This document shows, piece after piece, positions 26,256 through 38,225 of a stretch of 64,000 nt of DNA. The stretch comes from Inia geoffrensis (taxonomy: Eukaryota; Chordata; Mammalia; Artiodactyla; Iniidae). The stretch covers positions 88,681,001-88,745,000 of the forward strand of contig CM070903.1 in NCBI GenBank assembly GCA_036417435.1, written 5' to 3'. Made by a program: the position numbers and the translations under genes. The stretch's first letter is position 1. Each line of letters starts with the position of its first letter. Under the pieces are notes generated by a model. That model had not been told where the DNA came from, made no database searches, and saw only the letters and a list, made by a program, of their open reading frames with translations.

Positions 26256-26470
26256 AGTTTTGCTCTATTTTAAAGCCAATTGGAATGGGAATGATTTCTT
26301 TCTGTAATTATGTATTCCATCTATTCTCCTTATATTTTTTTACGTATCTAGGTGTTGTGTTTGACCAGGAAGATAATATAAATGCCATAATTTTTTTAGG
26401 AACTTCTTAATAAATGAACACACACCCTTGAGGTTTCCTCCAATCCATTGGTTTTAGACAAGAGTTTAGA

Positions 26471-26656
26471 CCTGTGGTTCTCAAACTTCAGGAGGCATCA
26501 GAATGACCTGGAGTGCTTGTTTAACCACAGGTTGCTGGGCTCCATCTCAGAGTCTCTGGTTCTTTAGGCCTGGCAAAGGGCCTAAAAGTTTGCATTTCCA
26601 GCAAGGTCCTCAGTGATGCTGATACTACTGGTCCCTACCCTCTGAGAACTAATGAT
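26471..26656 (+). mobile_element. MER5A-like hAT DNA transposon relic
   Basis: Starts 'gtggttctcaaacttcagga', with 'catcagaatgacctggag' and 'gtgatgctgatactactggt', and ends 'ctgagaac'. These are the landmarks of MER5A/MER5A1, a non-autonomous element found across placental mammals. Confidence 0.65.
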
Positions 26657-26840
26657 TAGGCTATTTGGTTAAATTAGTGGTTATCAGCCATGTTTCTTCC
26701 CTTACACACCTGATTGATATGACATTAATAATGCCCCAATCCAGGAGTCACGGCATTGGAGTGGGATGGGCAAGGTGCTGTTGGAGAGTCAGGTATTGAG
26801 ATCTTCAGGAGGTGGGTGTAGTTTGAGATAGCTCCCTTTT

Positions 26841-27252
26841 TAAAAAATTAATTTATTAATTTATTTTTGGCTGCGTTGGATCTTCATACTTGCACACAGG
26901 CTTTCTCTAGTTGCGGTGAGCAGGAGCTACTCTTCGTTGCAGTGCGCAGGCTTCTCATTGCGGTGGCTTCTCTTGTTGCGGAGCACGGGCTCTAGGTGCA
27001 TGGGCTTCAGTAGTTGCAGCACATGGGCTCAGTAGTTGTGGCACGTGGGCCCTAGAGCACATGGGCTTCAGTAGTTATGGAGTGCAGGCTCAGTAGTTGT
27101 GGCTCGTGGGCTCTAGAGCACAGGCTCAGTAGTTGTGGTGCACAGGCTTAGTTGCCCCGTGGCATGTGGGATCTTCCTGGACCAGGGCTTGAACCCGTGT
27201 CCCCTGCATTGGCGGGCAGATTCTTAACCACTGAGCCACCAGGGAAGTCCCT
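26841..27252 (-). mobile_element. Long-form CHR SINE, antisense, with expanded internal units
   Basis: About 410 bp including several 'cagtagttgtgg'-type units and the head 'accagggaagtccc'. Target duplication 'gagatagctccctttt' (26825-26840), approximate at 27253 ('gagatagcccttt'). Confidence 0.92.
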
Positions 27253-27679
27253 GAGATAGCCCTTTAAATGATTGGATGTTTTCTCTCCTATCCTCTCCCC
27301 CTCTGAATCTTCCTCCTCCACGCTCGTTAGAGAGTCCTAGTCTATAAGTAAGGGTGCAAACGGGGTAGAGGTAGTCTAGGTCCTCTCCCAGCAAACTTAT
27401 ACCATCTAGAGTTAGGGAGGAAGCTTCAGTGCTTCTTAAGGAGCTGAGGAGAGAAAGAAGAGGTTACACAGCAGGAGAATTGGGATGCTGAGGCCATGAA
27501 CAGAATTCTTTCTGGTAATAATTTTATTTTCCTTTTTTGTTTAAAGTATTATTGTGTTATATCTATTGATCTATCAACAGATGTGAATATTGGCCTGAGT
27601 CATGTTTATGATTATACCTTCTTCATATATTTCCCTTGTTAGGCCAAGTTAGCTCTGACTTAAAGTTCCAAAGATGTTT

Positions 27680-27800
27680 TAATGTGTGTTATTTAATCCC
27701 TAAAACAATCACTTGGGTGTAGACATTAGTGTCTCCACTGTACAGATGAGGGAATTGAGACTCAGAAGTTAAACAGTTTTTGGGATCACACAGTAAATAT
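27680..27800 (-). repeat. MIR SINE relic, antisense
   Basis: 'tacagatgagggaattgaga' then 'gggatcacacagtaaata'. Confidence 0.65.
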
Positions 27801-27819
27801 ACTCCAACTCTCATTAGGT

Positions 27820-27990
27820 TGTGTGAACTTGGGTGAGGTTCATAACCTCCAAAACATGTAGTTTCCTCATCTGTAAAATGAGGATGATATTAGTACTTAC
27901 CTTTTGAGTTTAATTTGAGGTTGTTAAATGAGTTACTGTGAAGAGTTGTGAACAGTGCATGACACACAGTAAGTGCTTAATAAATGTCAT
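27820..27990 (+). repeat. MIR SINE relic, sense
   Basis: 'tttcctcatctgtaaaatga' then 'agtaagtgcttaataaatg'. It lies tail to tail with the antisense MIR just before it, so the two could pair as an inverted repeat. Confidence 0.75.
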
Positions 27991-28683
27991 CTCTTGGTTG
28001 GCTAAATACTAAGTATCTTTTAACATCAGGGGTCATCCAGGTAATCCTCCTCTTATATATTATAGGTCAAGAATCTCTTACCAGCTTACGTGGCTCTGTG
28101 TACCACAAGGGTTGAGAATCACGGATCAAGCTAAGTTTGTTTGGCTTTTGCAATGAGAAGGTGGAGACTCAGAATCAGGGTTGGCCGCTTACACTTGAGA
28201 AGTTGATTTGTGTTGCCAGCCACATCTCTTGTAGCCATCAATTTTGTAGGAAATCATTTGTTATATCCTAGGAGATTTGGTTTAACTGTATAATGAGACA
28301 GGGATTAATCACCACATAATAGATTGTGTTTACTGGAAAAGTATTCATTTCTTGGGAATGCCTCAAACATCTTTTAGATAAACTGTTATTTGCTTAAAAG
28401 AATCTCTTATCCATAATTTGGAGATCCAGAATGCTTTGAAACTGCAATTTTTTTCATATATCATTTAGTGGCAGAACCTTATGTGATTTGAACTCGTTTG
28501 GTGGCACAACCTAACTTGAACTAACGTGAAACTGTTGCTAGTCTACTTTTTCCCCTCCTAGTTGTGACGACACTTAAATTTTGCTGCAGAAATACTCCTT
28601 CTGGATTATGTGGACGCTGCCCAGGAGTCCAGTTGGTGTGGAATGAAATATGTGATGAATACACCTTTTAAAATCTGAAAACC

Positions 28684-28806
28684 TGGGAATTCCGCAGTGG
28701 TCCAGTGGTTAAGACTCTACGCTTTCATTGCCAAGGGTGCGGGTTTGCTGCTTGGTTGGGGAACTAAGATCCCACAAACCATGCGGTGCGACCAAAAAAA
28801 AAAAAA
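28684..28806 (+). mobile_element. CHR-2-like short SINE, sense
   Basis: 'gggaattccgcagtggtcca' to 'gcgaccaaaaaa'. Target duplication around 'aaaatctgaaaa' (28669-28680 and again just after the poly-A). Confidence 0.9.
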
Positions 28807-28929
28807 ATCTGAAAAGCTTTTAAAAAATCTTTTTAAAATCTGTAGACTCCCAAATTCTGAAATGCATTTGGCCCTTAGGGCTTAAGGTATTGGATTATGG
28901 ACTTCTGTGAATATGCCCTTAAACCTCTG

Positions 28930-29045
28930 TTTTCCTTCTTAGACTGTGAAGTCCTGGAGAGCTGGGCCTGTATCTAATTCATATGTAGCCCCGGTTCTTG
29001 GCACATAATAGGCATTCGGTAAATGTTTGGTGAGAGAATGAACTG
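28930..29045 (+). repeat. L2 3' end relic, sense
   Basis: 'ttagactgtgaagtcctgga' and 'ggcacataataggcattcgg' followed by 'gagagaatgaa'. Confidence 0.55.
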
Positions 29046-30534
29046 TGCCAGAACAAACCAGTTAGGTGTAGGGAAACAGACTTGAGAGCAGCACCTTATT
29101 TTTTCCTGGAACACAGACAAAACAGACCGCCTTCAGTTCACAAGAGGCTGAATCATGTTACTTTGGAGGCACTTAAAAATTTTCAGTGTAATGAGAAATT
29201 TGGTAGCAAAATAAAAAAGCAAAACTTAATGCTTATACTACAATGTCAGCATCTCTTCTATTTTCCTCTCTTATCCACTCACTCTATACAGCTTTAGATT
29301 TTTGGCCAACTTGCTGAGAAAGAAAGCCACATGGGAATATCTGTAATTGGAAGACTACTTGGGGTGGGTAAGCAAGTGTGTTTTTACATTCTTCTGAGAA
29401 TGATCATAAAAGCTTTAAATACCTTAACTAATTCATTAAGGGTTTAGGGTTTTTTTTTTTTAATAAATAAAGTATAGGAATTATGAATCAGGATTGCAGA
29501 GAGAAAAGCAGAACGTTAGAGAATTTAGTTATAATAATAACAAACTTTTCTGATAGACTACTAGTAGGTAAAGGTAGTTTATATTTAAATTTTTAAAGTA
29601 CAGTTTAAAATATTTTTTCATGTCTTACATGAGTTTTCATGATCCATATGAAAATTATTAATAGTTAAGAAATACTTGTATGTCTTTGTCTTACATGGAT
29701 TAAAATAACTGTTCAATAACACAGCACTATAATTGTACAGGCTACATAATGCCTTGCTTTAGTAAAAATTCTGTGGACATTTTAAGAAGCGTAGAGAGAA
29801 GTCTATTTGAATTATGCAATTGTATTTTTTTTCCATTTTATTTAATAAGCTGGCTTGGATACAATGACCCATTGATATTTTTTGATATTTGTAACTGGTA
29901 CAGCTGAACTTTTTAAAGGATAATTGATATGCTGCCCTCTGCTCAACTAACAGTGCTTTCACTATATGATCAAGTTATTTAAAATGTGTTAAATGAATCA
30001 AATATTCACGTTGAGAAAGAACCTTGTCAAGTTATAGTAATTAAAAGAGCACTACGCTTATATCAAACTAATTTCTGTTAAATTATTACTTTAAAATTGC
30101 CTTAGTAATTTCAGTACAACTGCAGAGATTGTGATAAACAGCTCCAATTGGATCTTGAGTAAAAATCACTGTTGGTAAAATTCCTTGACTGTATCCTTCT
30201 GATTTTTTTGTGTGTTTTTCGTAAAGGAAGGTAGAGATGGCTTATATCTCATACACGTCTGTATCTTTCCTTCCTCCCAGGAGGGAAGTTTCTTAACTAG
30301 CTGACCAAAGATAGATCTGAAAAAACATAAATATTTAAGAAATGAATTGGGGGTGGGAAGGGGTGGGGGGGAGGATCCCACAATGATACGGATAAGGAAT
30401 AGTCAGTGAAGTACAAGGAGGATCTGGGAAGTGAGGGGTCTGGAAAGCTATTGGAATAAAGCTTGAATAAGAGGGAGGATCATTAGATTCAGCGGAGAGA
30501 TCTAACAAAACGCCCTTCCAAGGAGGCGAAGTGG

Positions 30535-30640
30535 AGTGGTTGAGAGACTGGGTTCCAGAGTCATACACGCTTCGCTTCAATTCCCAACTCTGCTTCTAAT
30601 CTTAGGCAAGTTGTCTAACCTAACCTCAGTTTATTTTTAA
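30535..30640 (+). repeat. MIR SINE relic, sense
   Basis: 'gagtggttgagagactgggt' start, 'aggcaagttgtctaacct' and 'cctcagttta'. Confidence 0.55.
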
Positions 30641-30707
30641 ATTTCATTCAGTTACATTTATTTTATGGTTCCCAGTGGACTTAAGGTGTGTTGAAAGGTA
30701 AACTGAG

Positions 30708-31139
30708 GGACTTCCCTGGTGGCGCAGTGGTTGAGAATCTGCCTGCCAGTGTTCGATCCCTGGTCTGGGAAGATCCCACATGCCACGGAACAACTAACCC
30801 GTGCACCACAACTACTGAGCCTGCGAGCCACACTACTGAGCCCACACACCACAACCACTGAAGCCTGCATGCCCTAGAGCCCGCATGCTGCAACTACTAA
30901 GCCCACATGCCACAACTGCTGAAGCCCGTGCTCTCTAGGGCCTGCATGTCACAACTACTGAGCCCGTGTGCTGCAACTACTGAAGCCCACATGCCTAGAG
31001 CCCGTGCTCCACAACAAGAGAAGCCACCGCAATGAGAAGCCCACACACCACAACAAAGAGTAGCCCCTGCTCACCACAACTAGAGAGAACCCGTGCGCAG
31101 CAACAAAGACCCAACGCAGCCAAAAATAAAATAAAAAAC
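30708..31139 (+). mobile_element. Long-form CHR SINE, sense
   Basis: 'gggacttccctggtggcgca' through many 'cacaactactgagcc'-like units to 'caaaaataaaataaa'. Exact target duplication 'aaaggtaaactgag' (30694-30707 / 31140-31153). It lies immediately upstream of a mariner. Confidence 0.95.
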
Positions 31140-31158
31140 AAAGGTAAACTGAGACGTA

Positions 31159-32654
31159 TTGGGTTGGCCAAAAAGTTCCTTCGGTTTTAAAGTAAAACTA
31201 AAAGACACATTTTTCATTTTCACCAAGAACTTCATTGAACAACATATTCACAGTTTTGTTCCACTACCTTCTGTCATTTTTCAGGCAACTTCATAATTCC
31301 ATCTTCCCAAAACTTTTTGAGCAAAGAACTGTTCCAGGTGCCTTTTACAGTCTTCCAGGGAATTGAAATTTTTTCCATTAAGAGAATTTTGTAAAGACCA
31401 AAATAAATGGAAATCTGAAGGTTCAGTGTCTGGTAATGCAGTGGATGAATCAGAACTTCCCAGACAAGCTGTAACAGTTTTTGCCTGGTCATCAAAGAAA
31501 CATGCGGTTTTGAGTTATCCTGATGGAAGAGTATGAGTTTTCTTTTGACTAATTCTGGACGCTTTTCGTCGAGTGCTGCTTTCAGTTGGTCTAGTTGGGA
31601 GCAGAACTTGTTGGATTAATCATTTGGTTTTCCTGAAGGAACTCATAATAGAGGACTCTCTTCCAACCCCACCATATATACAACATCACCTTCTTTGGAT
31701 GAAGACTGGCCTTTGGTGTGGTTGTTGGTGGTTCATTTTGCTTGCCCCATGACCTCTTCTGTTGCATGTTATTGTACAGTATCCACTTTTCTTTTTTTTT
31801 TTTTTTTTTTTTCTGTATGCGGGCCTCTCACTGTTGTGGCCTCTCCCGTTGCGGAGCACAGGCTCCGGAAGCGCAGGCTCAGCGGCCATGGCTCACGGGC
31901 CCAGCCTCTCCGCGTGTGGGATCGTCCCAGACCGGGGCACGAACCCGTGTCCCCTGCATCGGCAGGCGGACTCTCAACCACTGCGCCACCAGGGAAGCCC
32001 ACAGTATGCACTTTTCATCGCCTGTCACAATTTGTTTTAGAAACAGAACGTTTTTGTTACATTTCAGTAGAGAATCTCACGCAGAAATACGGTCAAGAAG
32101 GTTTTTTTCCCTTAACATATGTGGAACCTAAACATCAAAGCGATAAACATAACCAAGCTGGTGCAAATGATTTTCAACTCTTGATTTGGATATGTTGAGC
32201 ATGTCAGCTATCTGCCACGTGGTATAACATTGATTGTTCTCAATGTCTCGATTTGATCGCTATCAACTTAAACTGGTCTACCTGACCGTGGAGCATCGAT
32301 TTCCAGCAAGAAATCTCCAGCGTGAAACTTCACAAGCCACTTTTCACGTTCGATCAGTCACAGCACCTTCTCCATACACTGCACAAATCTTTTTTTTGCA
32401 TTTCACTTGGTTTTTACCTTTCTTGAAATAATAAAGCACAATATGTGGAAAATGTTGCTTTTTTCTCCTATCCTCAGTATTAAATGGCTACACAAAAATT
32501 CACCAATTTTGATAAGTTTTTTTAAAAATGCATGCTAGTATGACAGCTGTCACAATACAGTGTAACAAAATTGTTTTGAATGAAGTTAAAGACAACTAAG
32601 CGCTACTAGAGCCATCTTATGGCAAAAACCGAATGAACCTTTCGGCCAACCCAA
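31159..32654 (-). mobile_element. Full-length mariner transposon with degraded transposase on the minus strand
   Basis: Terminal inverted repeats 'ttgggttggccaaaaagttc' (from 31159) and 'gaacctttcggccaacccaa' (to 32654) are bounded by TA dinucleotides (31157-31158, 32655-32656), the Tc1/mariner target site. Without the inserted SINE and one duplication copy the length is about 1.27 kb, as expected for an autonomous mariner. Minus-strand fragments resemble mariner transposase, with the N-terminal part near 32,430-32,100 and more at 31,495-31,270. Stops and frame breaks mean it is a fossil. Confidence 0.9.
31792..32000 (-). mobile_element. CHR SINE, antisense, inserted in the mariner
   Basis: Poly-T to 'accagggaagccc'. 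Target duplication 'acagtatccacttttc' (31776-31791) / 'acagtatgcacttttc' (32001-32016), one mismatch. Confidence 0.95.
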
Positions 32655-32835
32655 TATTAAAAAGCTTAAGTTTTCTGAGCAAAAATCGATTTGGATTGGG
32701 CACTGCCAAACCAGGGTGGTTAGGAGTGTTCCACCAGCCACCTCTGGAGGTAGGGGTAGGACTTTTACAGAGAAGAGGAGGAAGTGAAGCAAGGGAATTA
32801 TTTGATTGGCTGTAGTTTATGTGATTGCCTTATTG

Positions 32836-32952
32836 GTTTTGTTTGTTTTGTTTTGGCTGTGCTGTGAGGCATGTGGGATCTTAGTTCCCCCATCCCTAGC
32901 CCCGTGCAGTGGAAGTGCAGAGTCATAACCACTGGACTGCCAGGGAAGTCCC
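32836..32952 (-). mobile_element. CHR-2-like SINE, antisense
   Basis: 'ttttggctgtgctgtgaggc' to 'ccagggaagtcccc'. A short duplication 'attggtt' flanks it. Confidence 0.8.
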
Positions 32953-33269
32953 CATTGGTTGTCCTTAGGTTTTGATTTCTTACCCTTGAGGCATTTACAG
33001 GCTTAGGTTTTGATTTGCTTACACAGCCTGCTAAGGTCTTAGAATCACCTCAGTCTAATGGCCTCCTTGTTTAACTGAAAATGTGCAAGAGTTGGATTCA
33101 TTGTAAATATAGTATTCATGGATCCATGTATATGACTCATCGTTATATATTTATATTTGCTTGCTTATTGATAATATATAAACACCTGTAAAGCAAATAT
33201 CCAACTCAGGAATTTGGAAATTAACAATTACTTGCAACTCCTTGTGTGTTCCTTCCTTCTCTTTTATCA

Positions 33270-33845
33270 TTCTCTTCCTTCAAAAAAGCCTTATTGTATA
33301 TGTATGCATTCCTAAACAATATATTATTTAGTTTTAGTTGGTTTTGAGTTTTGTAAAGAGCATTATGCTGGTATGTGTCTTCTGGAACTTGCCTTTTTCC
33401 TCTTAGCAGGTATTTTTCAGGTTCATCTATGTTGTATACATCTGTAGCTCATTCATTTTCACTGCAATGTAATAATTTGCTGTGAAAACACTGTAATTAT
33501 CCATTTTCCTATGGGCGGGTGTTATTTTATTGCTATTACAGGTGGTGCTGTATGAATCCAGCCCTTGAGCACAGGCACTTAAGTTTCTTTTAGGGCTTAT
33601 CTACCCAGAAGTGGAGTTAAATTGTCAGATTGAAGATACACATATCATCACCCTTGTTAGATATTGCCAAATTGCTTCCCAAAGAGCTGTCCTACCAGAA
33701 TATGTTACCATTTCCCCACAGCTTTGCCAGCTCCTGGATGAGACAAAAAAAAAACTTCTGTTAATCTGATAGGTATGAAATTGTTTATATGCATTTCCCT
33801 GATTACTGAGGTTGAGTATCTTCTCATTTGTACATTGGCCTCTAC
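33270..33845 (-). mobile_element. Old L1 fragment, antisense
   Basis: 'ggttcatctatgttgtatac', 'cccagaagtggagttaaatt' and 'ggttgagtatcttctcattt' are diverged antisense L1 landmarks. Confidence 0.55.
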
Positions 33846-33944
33846 TGGTTTTCCTGCTGTGACCTGCTATTCGTGCTACAATTGGCACATATTTCTTTTG
33901 GGTCATCAGCCTTTTTTATTATTAGCTTGTAGGAATCTTAAATT

Positions 33945-34255
33945 CTAGATTCTGTAGACCTAAAACAGATAGACTGCCAGATATTTCTCCAGCAAAGACG
34001 GGTTTATTGCAGAGAAGTGCAATTCAGGGTCTGCAGCCATGGCAAACCAGCTGCAAGTCTCGCAGGGCAAGGGAATGAGAACTCTTTTATAGAGATGAAA
34101 ATGAAGTTGGGAGGGCTGTAGTAAGCAGAGTCCATGGCTTTTCATTGGCTGAGTCGTTGCCAGGAAAGAAGAGGCGTCTTTCGTTTGGGCTGTGTTATGT
34201 CACAGGGTGTGAGAGCTCCCTCTTCTGACCGCCCAACTCTTTAATTTTCTGTTTA
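33945..34255 (-). mobile_element. Probable solo LTR, antisense
   Basis: On the minus strand there is a TATA-like 'ctctataaaagagt' (34081-34094), followed about 80 bases later by 'ctgcaataaacccgtctttg' with a polyadenylation signal. This is the U3-R-U5 order of an LTR. The family is not identified and no coding remnant was recognised. Confidence 0.5.
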
Positions 34256-35464
34256 TTAATTTTTTATAAGGCTAATCCTTTCTTTGAATTTTAGCTTGCA
34301 GCCGTCTTTTTCCGATCTGTGTCTTTGTTTTTTCTGTTTTTTTCTTTCTTTCTCTTTGGGGTAGAGGAGAAACTCTCTTCTCATCATGCATACACTGTAC
34401 TTCCACAGCTGAAGATGCTAGCTCTTATAGCTGACCTTTCCTCCTCTCCTCCATCTTCTTGTATATAGGGATAATTGTGAAAATCATCATCAACCGTGTG
34501 TGTGTGTGCGGTGGTGTGCAGTAGACTATTGGGCTGTTTAGTAAGCCTGGAGAGTGATTCTGCTCCCATATGTTGGAAGCTTTTTAAAAAAGTAGTGTGT
34601 TTGATGCCTCTTTGTTTTCAGTGTTGGGCCAGTTACCAGGTCTGAGTTCTTAGGAGAAGTTATACTCAATTTTCTGTTCTGCACATAAGCAGTGTACATG
34701 GTATACTTTTATTTCTGTCTATAATCACTTCCTTTTTTGGTCACTAACTCAGGGAAAGTCTGATCAGAGACTGTTTTTTGGTTTACTCCCTTCTTAGGTT
34801 GGGATCTTGATTATTCTAAAATTTAGATAAGACTCTTCCTTATCTAAGAAGTTAATTTACATTGCACTTAGTCTGCCTGGCTACACCCACTGAGGATTTT
34901 TTCATTCGTTGGTGACTGTCTTACTGGTTTTCTCCTGTCATTATTTTCCATATTTTTCTTTTCCCCACATAGAATTTACAATGCTTTATAAAATATTTTG
35001 CCATTTCCCTGATTTCTGTCCTTTATTAACTGTGGATGCAAAGGAACTGCAGGAGGGCAAGTAGTCAGATGACTTTGTTTTCTCCAAGTCAAAAGAAACG
35101 CCCATAGAGACTTCACTTCTCTGATTTGGAGCATGCTCTTAGGTGTATCGCTTGAGGGAGCTACGTTAATAAACTATACCTCATGCAACAATATTTTTCT
35201 CAAGAATTCAAAACTTTTCTGGCCGTATTATATATACACACAGACCGTGTCAAATACACAGATTGGCTACTTCTTTAAATCCTCCCCTTCAAAGCATAAT
35301 TTATTAGGATTTATCATATTAGGTTTCCTCTGGGGGTATCCTGTTGCTTCTCTTTACCCTAATCAGCCTCTGGGTTTGTCTGGAAGTAGTTTATAATCTA
35401 CTAGTCTGTGCTGGATGCACTTTTTTTTTTTTTTTTTTTTGGTATTCTTGGGAATACAACAATT

Positions 35465-36095
35465 GTCAGGTGAGAAGAAAACATCAACAGAAAGTCTGTG
35501 TAATCAAAATGTTCCTCCTCCATAGTGACAGGACTAATGTAAACAGATCAGGTAGCGGGTCCCCAAGAAAGAGCATCAAGAATGGCTTTCTTGACAGAAG
35601 AGAATCCATTTTGGCCTAATCCATTTTGTGCTCTAAACCTGGCAGCAACGCTTGCCCTTGAACGGGTCTTAGTAATGAATGATCTTAAGGGAACGAAAGA
35701 ATGACAGGCAAGAGAAGTAACAACAGCAAAGACAATATATCAGTCATAAAGACTCCCAGTTTTATTTCTGTGGTAAAACATTAGTCTGAAGGGCTCAACC
35801 ACCAGATCAACTGGAACCTAAGGGATGATGATGTTTGTTGACCTTTTCTGACCCTGGTGACTTCAATCAACTGCAGTTTAGCCTCTGTAGACCGGCCAAG
35901 CCCCTTCTTGAGGCTGCATGTATCTTTAGCTTAAAATTTCCTAAGTTTTGCTGCTGGGAAACACTGCTTTGGGAAAGATCCCCAGTGTTCTCCTTACTTG
36001 GTGCAGGTAATAAATCCTTCCTTCTCCCAATCTTTAGCTTGGTTGTGTTTTTTGGCTTGACACCCACCAAGAGGTGAACCCAGTTTTCAGGTAAC
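35465..36095 (+). mobile_element. Probable LTR, sense
   Basis: The 3' part has 'ctccttacttggtgcaggta', then 'ataaatccttccttctccc' (AATAAA at about 36,009) and 'cttggttgtgttttttggct', an LTR R-U5-like layout, with a pyrimidine-rich stretch after the signal. The boundaries are estimates. Confidence 0.4.
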
Positions 36096-36229
36096 ACTAA
36101 TAAGTTTTCAAATAAAGAGTGAAAAGTTAGTTCCTGTTTTTAGCGACAGATATGATAGGCGGGGAAGGCTGCTTTGACATTTTTCAGACATCCAAAGAAA
36201 GTTTGCGGTATTCAGTAGCGGAAGAAAAG

Positions 36230-36600
36230 TAATTTTCACCCTACCCTTCTGAGTTCTTGGGTGAGACCCCATGTAATAAAAGATTAACAAGAGAAAAACA
36301 CACAGAAGTTTATTAATATGTATACCTCCAGTACACATGTGAAATATCCAGGGAAAAATGAGTAACTCCCTGAGGTAACCCAAGCCACCAGCTTAAATAT
36401 TGGGTTGCCCAATAACTTTGTTCAGGTTTTCCCGTAACAGCTTAAGGAAAAACCCGAATGAACTTTTTGGCCAACCCAATACCATCTTCAGCTAAAGACA
36501 AAAGAAAGGTTGGGAGGTTAGGGGTGGAGACCAGTCTTGGGAGGATCCTAAGAAAAGCGAGGGTAGGGTTTGATGTGCAGATTTAAATCCCAAGACTCTA
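36230..36600 (-). repeat. Possible old LTR, antisense, interrupted by a mariner MITE
   Basis: 'gaagtttattaatatgtata' and 'cttaaatat' before the MITE and 'ccatcttcagctaaagac' after it read as one older element. I recall similar mammalian LTR sequence but cannot name the family. Confidence 0.3.
36400..36479. mobile_element. Mariner-derived MITE (80 bp hairpin)
   Basis: Near-palindrome with mariner ends 'ttgggttgcccaataacttt' and 'gaactttttggccaacccaa', bounded by TA (36398-36399, 36480-36481). The arms pair around the centre (about 36,438). Its ends match those of the full mariner at 31159-32654. Confidence 0.9.
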
Positions 36601-37717
36601 GTCATTTATAGTCATCCCTCACTTCTGGTACCGAGAGGGAGACACCCTTACCAATGGAGATTTGCTTTTGTATATGTCACTCTCCGTTGCAAAGGGGTAA
36701 TTTCTACTCTTGTTTTCAGAGTTTCTCTTGTGTCTTTTGTTTCTCAAGATAATCCTCCTGCCTAAGAGGCATATTTTGGGTAGGCATATTTTGCTACCCT
36801 TCATTGGGCACAAGCATCACAAGGGTTCTGATTTTGCTGCTTGGAAACGTTTCTCAGACAATCCACTGCCTTATAATTACCCCCTTCTTTCCCGTTCTGC
36901 CTGCTTAAACTTAGCTGAAGTCATTGGGCATGAGACTTGAGAATTCAGAATTCCATATGAGGAAATAGGGTCATGTAAAGGCAACTGTCTTTGAAAGTTC
37001 TTAAACATAGAAAAAGGACTGTAAGTGATGGTGAAATATAGAATCAAGGAGTTTTTTTTTTTTTCTTAAAGGGAGAGACTTGAGTGTGTAACCCTTAATG
37101 GAAAGGATACAGTTGAAAGTGAAATGTTCCCCAGAGGTTGTTTGCTGAATGAAAATGAGGAATATAACTTTCCAGTAGACGTGAATACACTGATCAATCT
37201 TAGCTTCGCTAATAGCGGCATAAACATTAAGTTCATTCTGATGTAATATGAAGTCTAGTCTCACCTAGAAGTATTCCTGCCAAATACATTGAACTTGAAT
37301 ATCATGTAGCCTGTAGATCTAACTTCCTTCCAGTTCATAGGCAGTATAGAGCATAGAGAAAAAAGTTAAACAATACCATGGGAAGTAAACAGAATGTGGG
37401 ACATTCTACAGGACTCCTGTCTCCAATAAGTCAATTAGCATAGAGAAAAAAAGAAAGCAGGAGATGGATTCTTCTGGATGGAGAGATTTAAGAGATAAAA
37501 CCAAATATATAGTCCTTTAATTGGATCCTAATTTGAACAAATCTGATGTAGAAGACATTGGTGGAATAATTGGGGAAATTTGAAAATGGACTGGGTATTT
37601 GCTATTAAATAGTTGGTGTTAATTTGGTAGGTTTGTTAATGGTATTATGGTTTAGTAGGAAAATGTCTTGATATTTTTGGAGATGTGTACCTGAAGTGTT
37701 TAGGGGTAAAGTATCTT

Positions 37718-38084
37718 TTTTCTTTTATAAATTTATTCATTTATTGGCTGTGTTGGGGTCTTCGTTGCTGCCCGCGGGCTTTTTCTAGTTGTGGTCAGCG
37801 GGGGCTACTCTTCGTTGCGGTGCGTGGGCTTCTCATTGCGGTGGCTTCTCTTGTTGTGGAGCACAGGCTCTAGGCACACGGGCTTCAGTAGTTGCGGTGC
37901 ACGGGCTCAGTAGTTGTGGCTTGCGGGCTCTAGAGCACAGGCTCAGTAGTTGTGGCTTGCGGGCTCTAGAGCACAGGCTCAGTAGTTGCTCTGCGGCATG
38001 TGGGATCTTCCCAGACCAGGGCTTGAACCTGTGTCCCCTGCATTGGCAGGCGGATTCTTAACCACTGTGGCACCAGGGAAGCCC
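37718..38084 (-). mobile_element. Long-form CHR SINE, antisense
   Basis: Ends 'accagggaagccc'. Exact target duplication 'taggggtaaagtatctt' (37701-37717 / 38085-38101). It contains a tandemly repeated unit 'ggctctagagcacaggctca' at 37,928-37,982. Confidence 0.95.
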
Positions 38085-38112
38085 TAGGGGTAAAGTATCT
38101 TGATATCTGTGA

Positions 38113-38188
38113 TTTTTAAAAAATTTGTTTTATTGAAATATAGTTGATTTATAATGTGTTAATTTCTGCTGTACAGCACGATTGTTAT

Positions 38189-38225
<37 letters not shown>

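Noticed and set aside
31695..32198. A 167-codon frame and companions
   Set aside because: They translate an antisense SINE inside a dead mariner; similar 'LLWPLPLRSTGSG' text recurs at every young SINE in the window.
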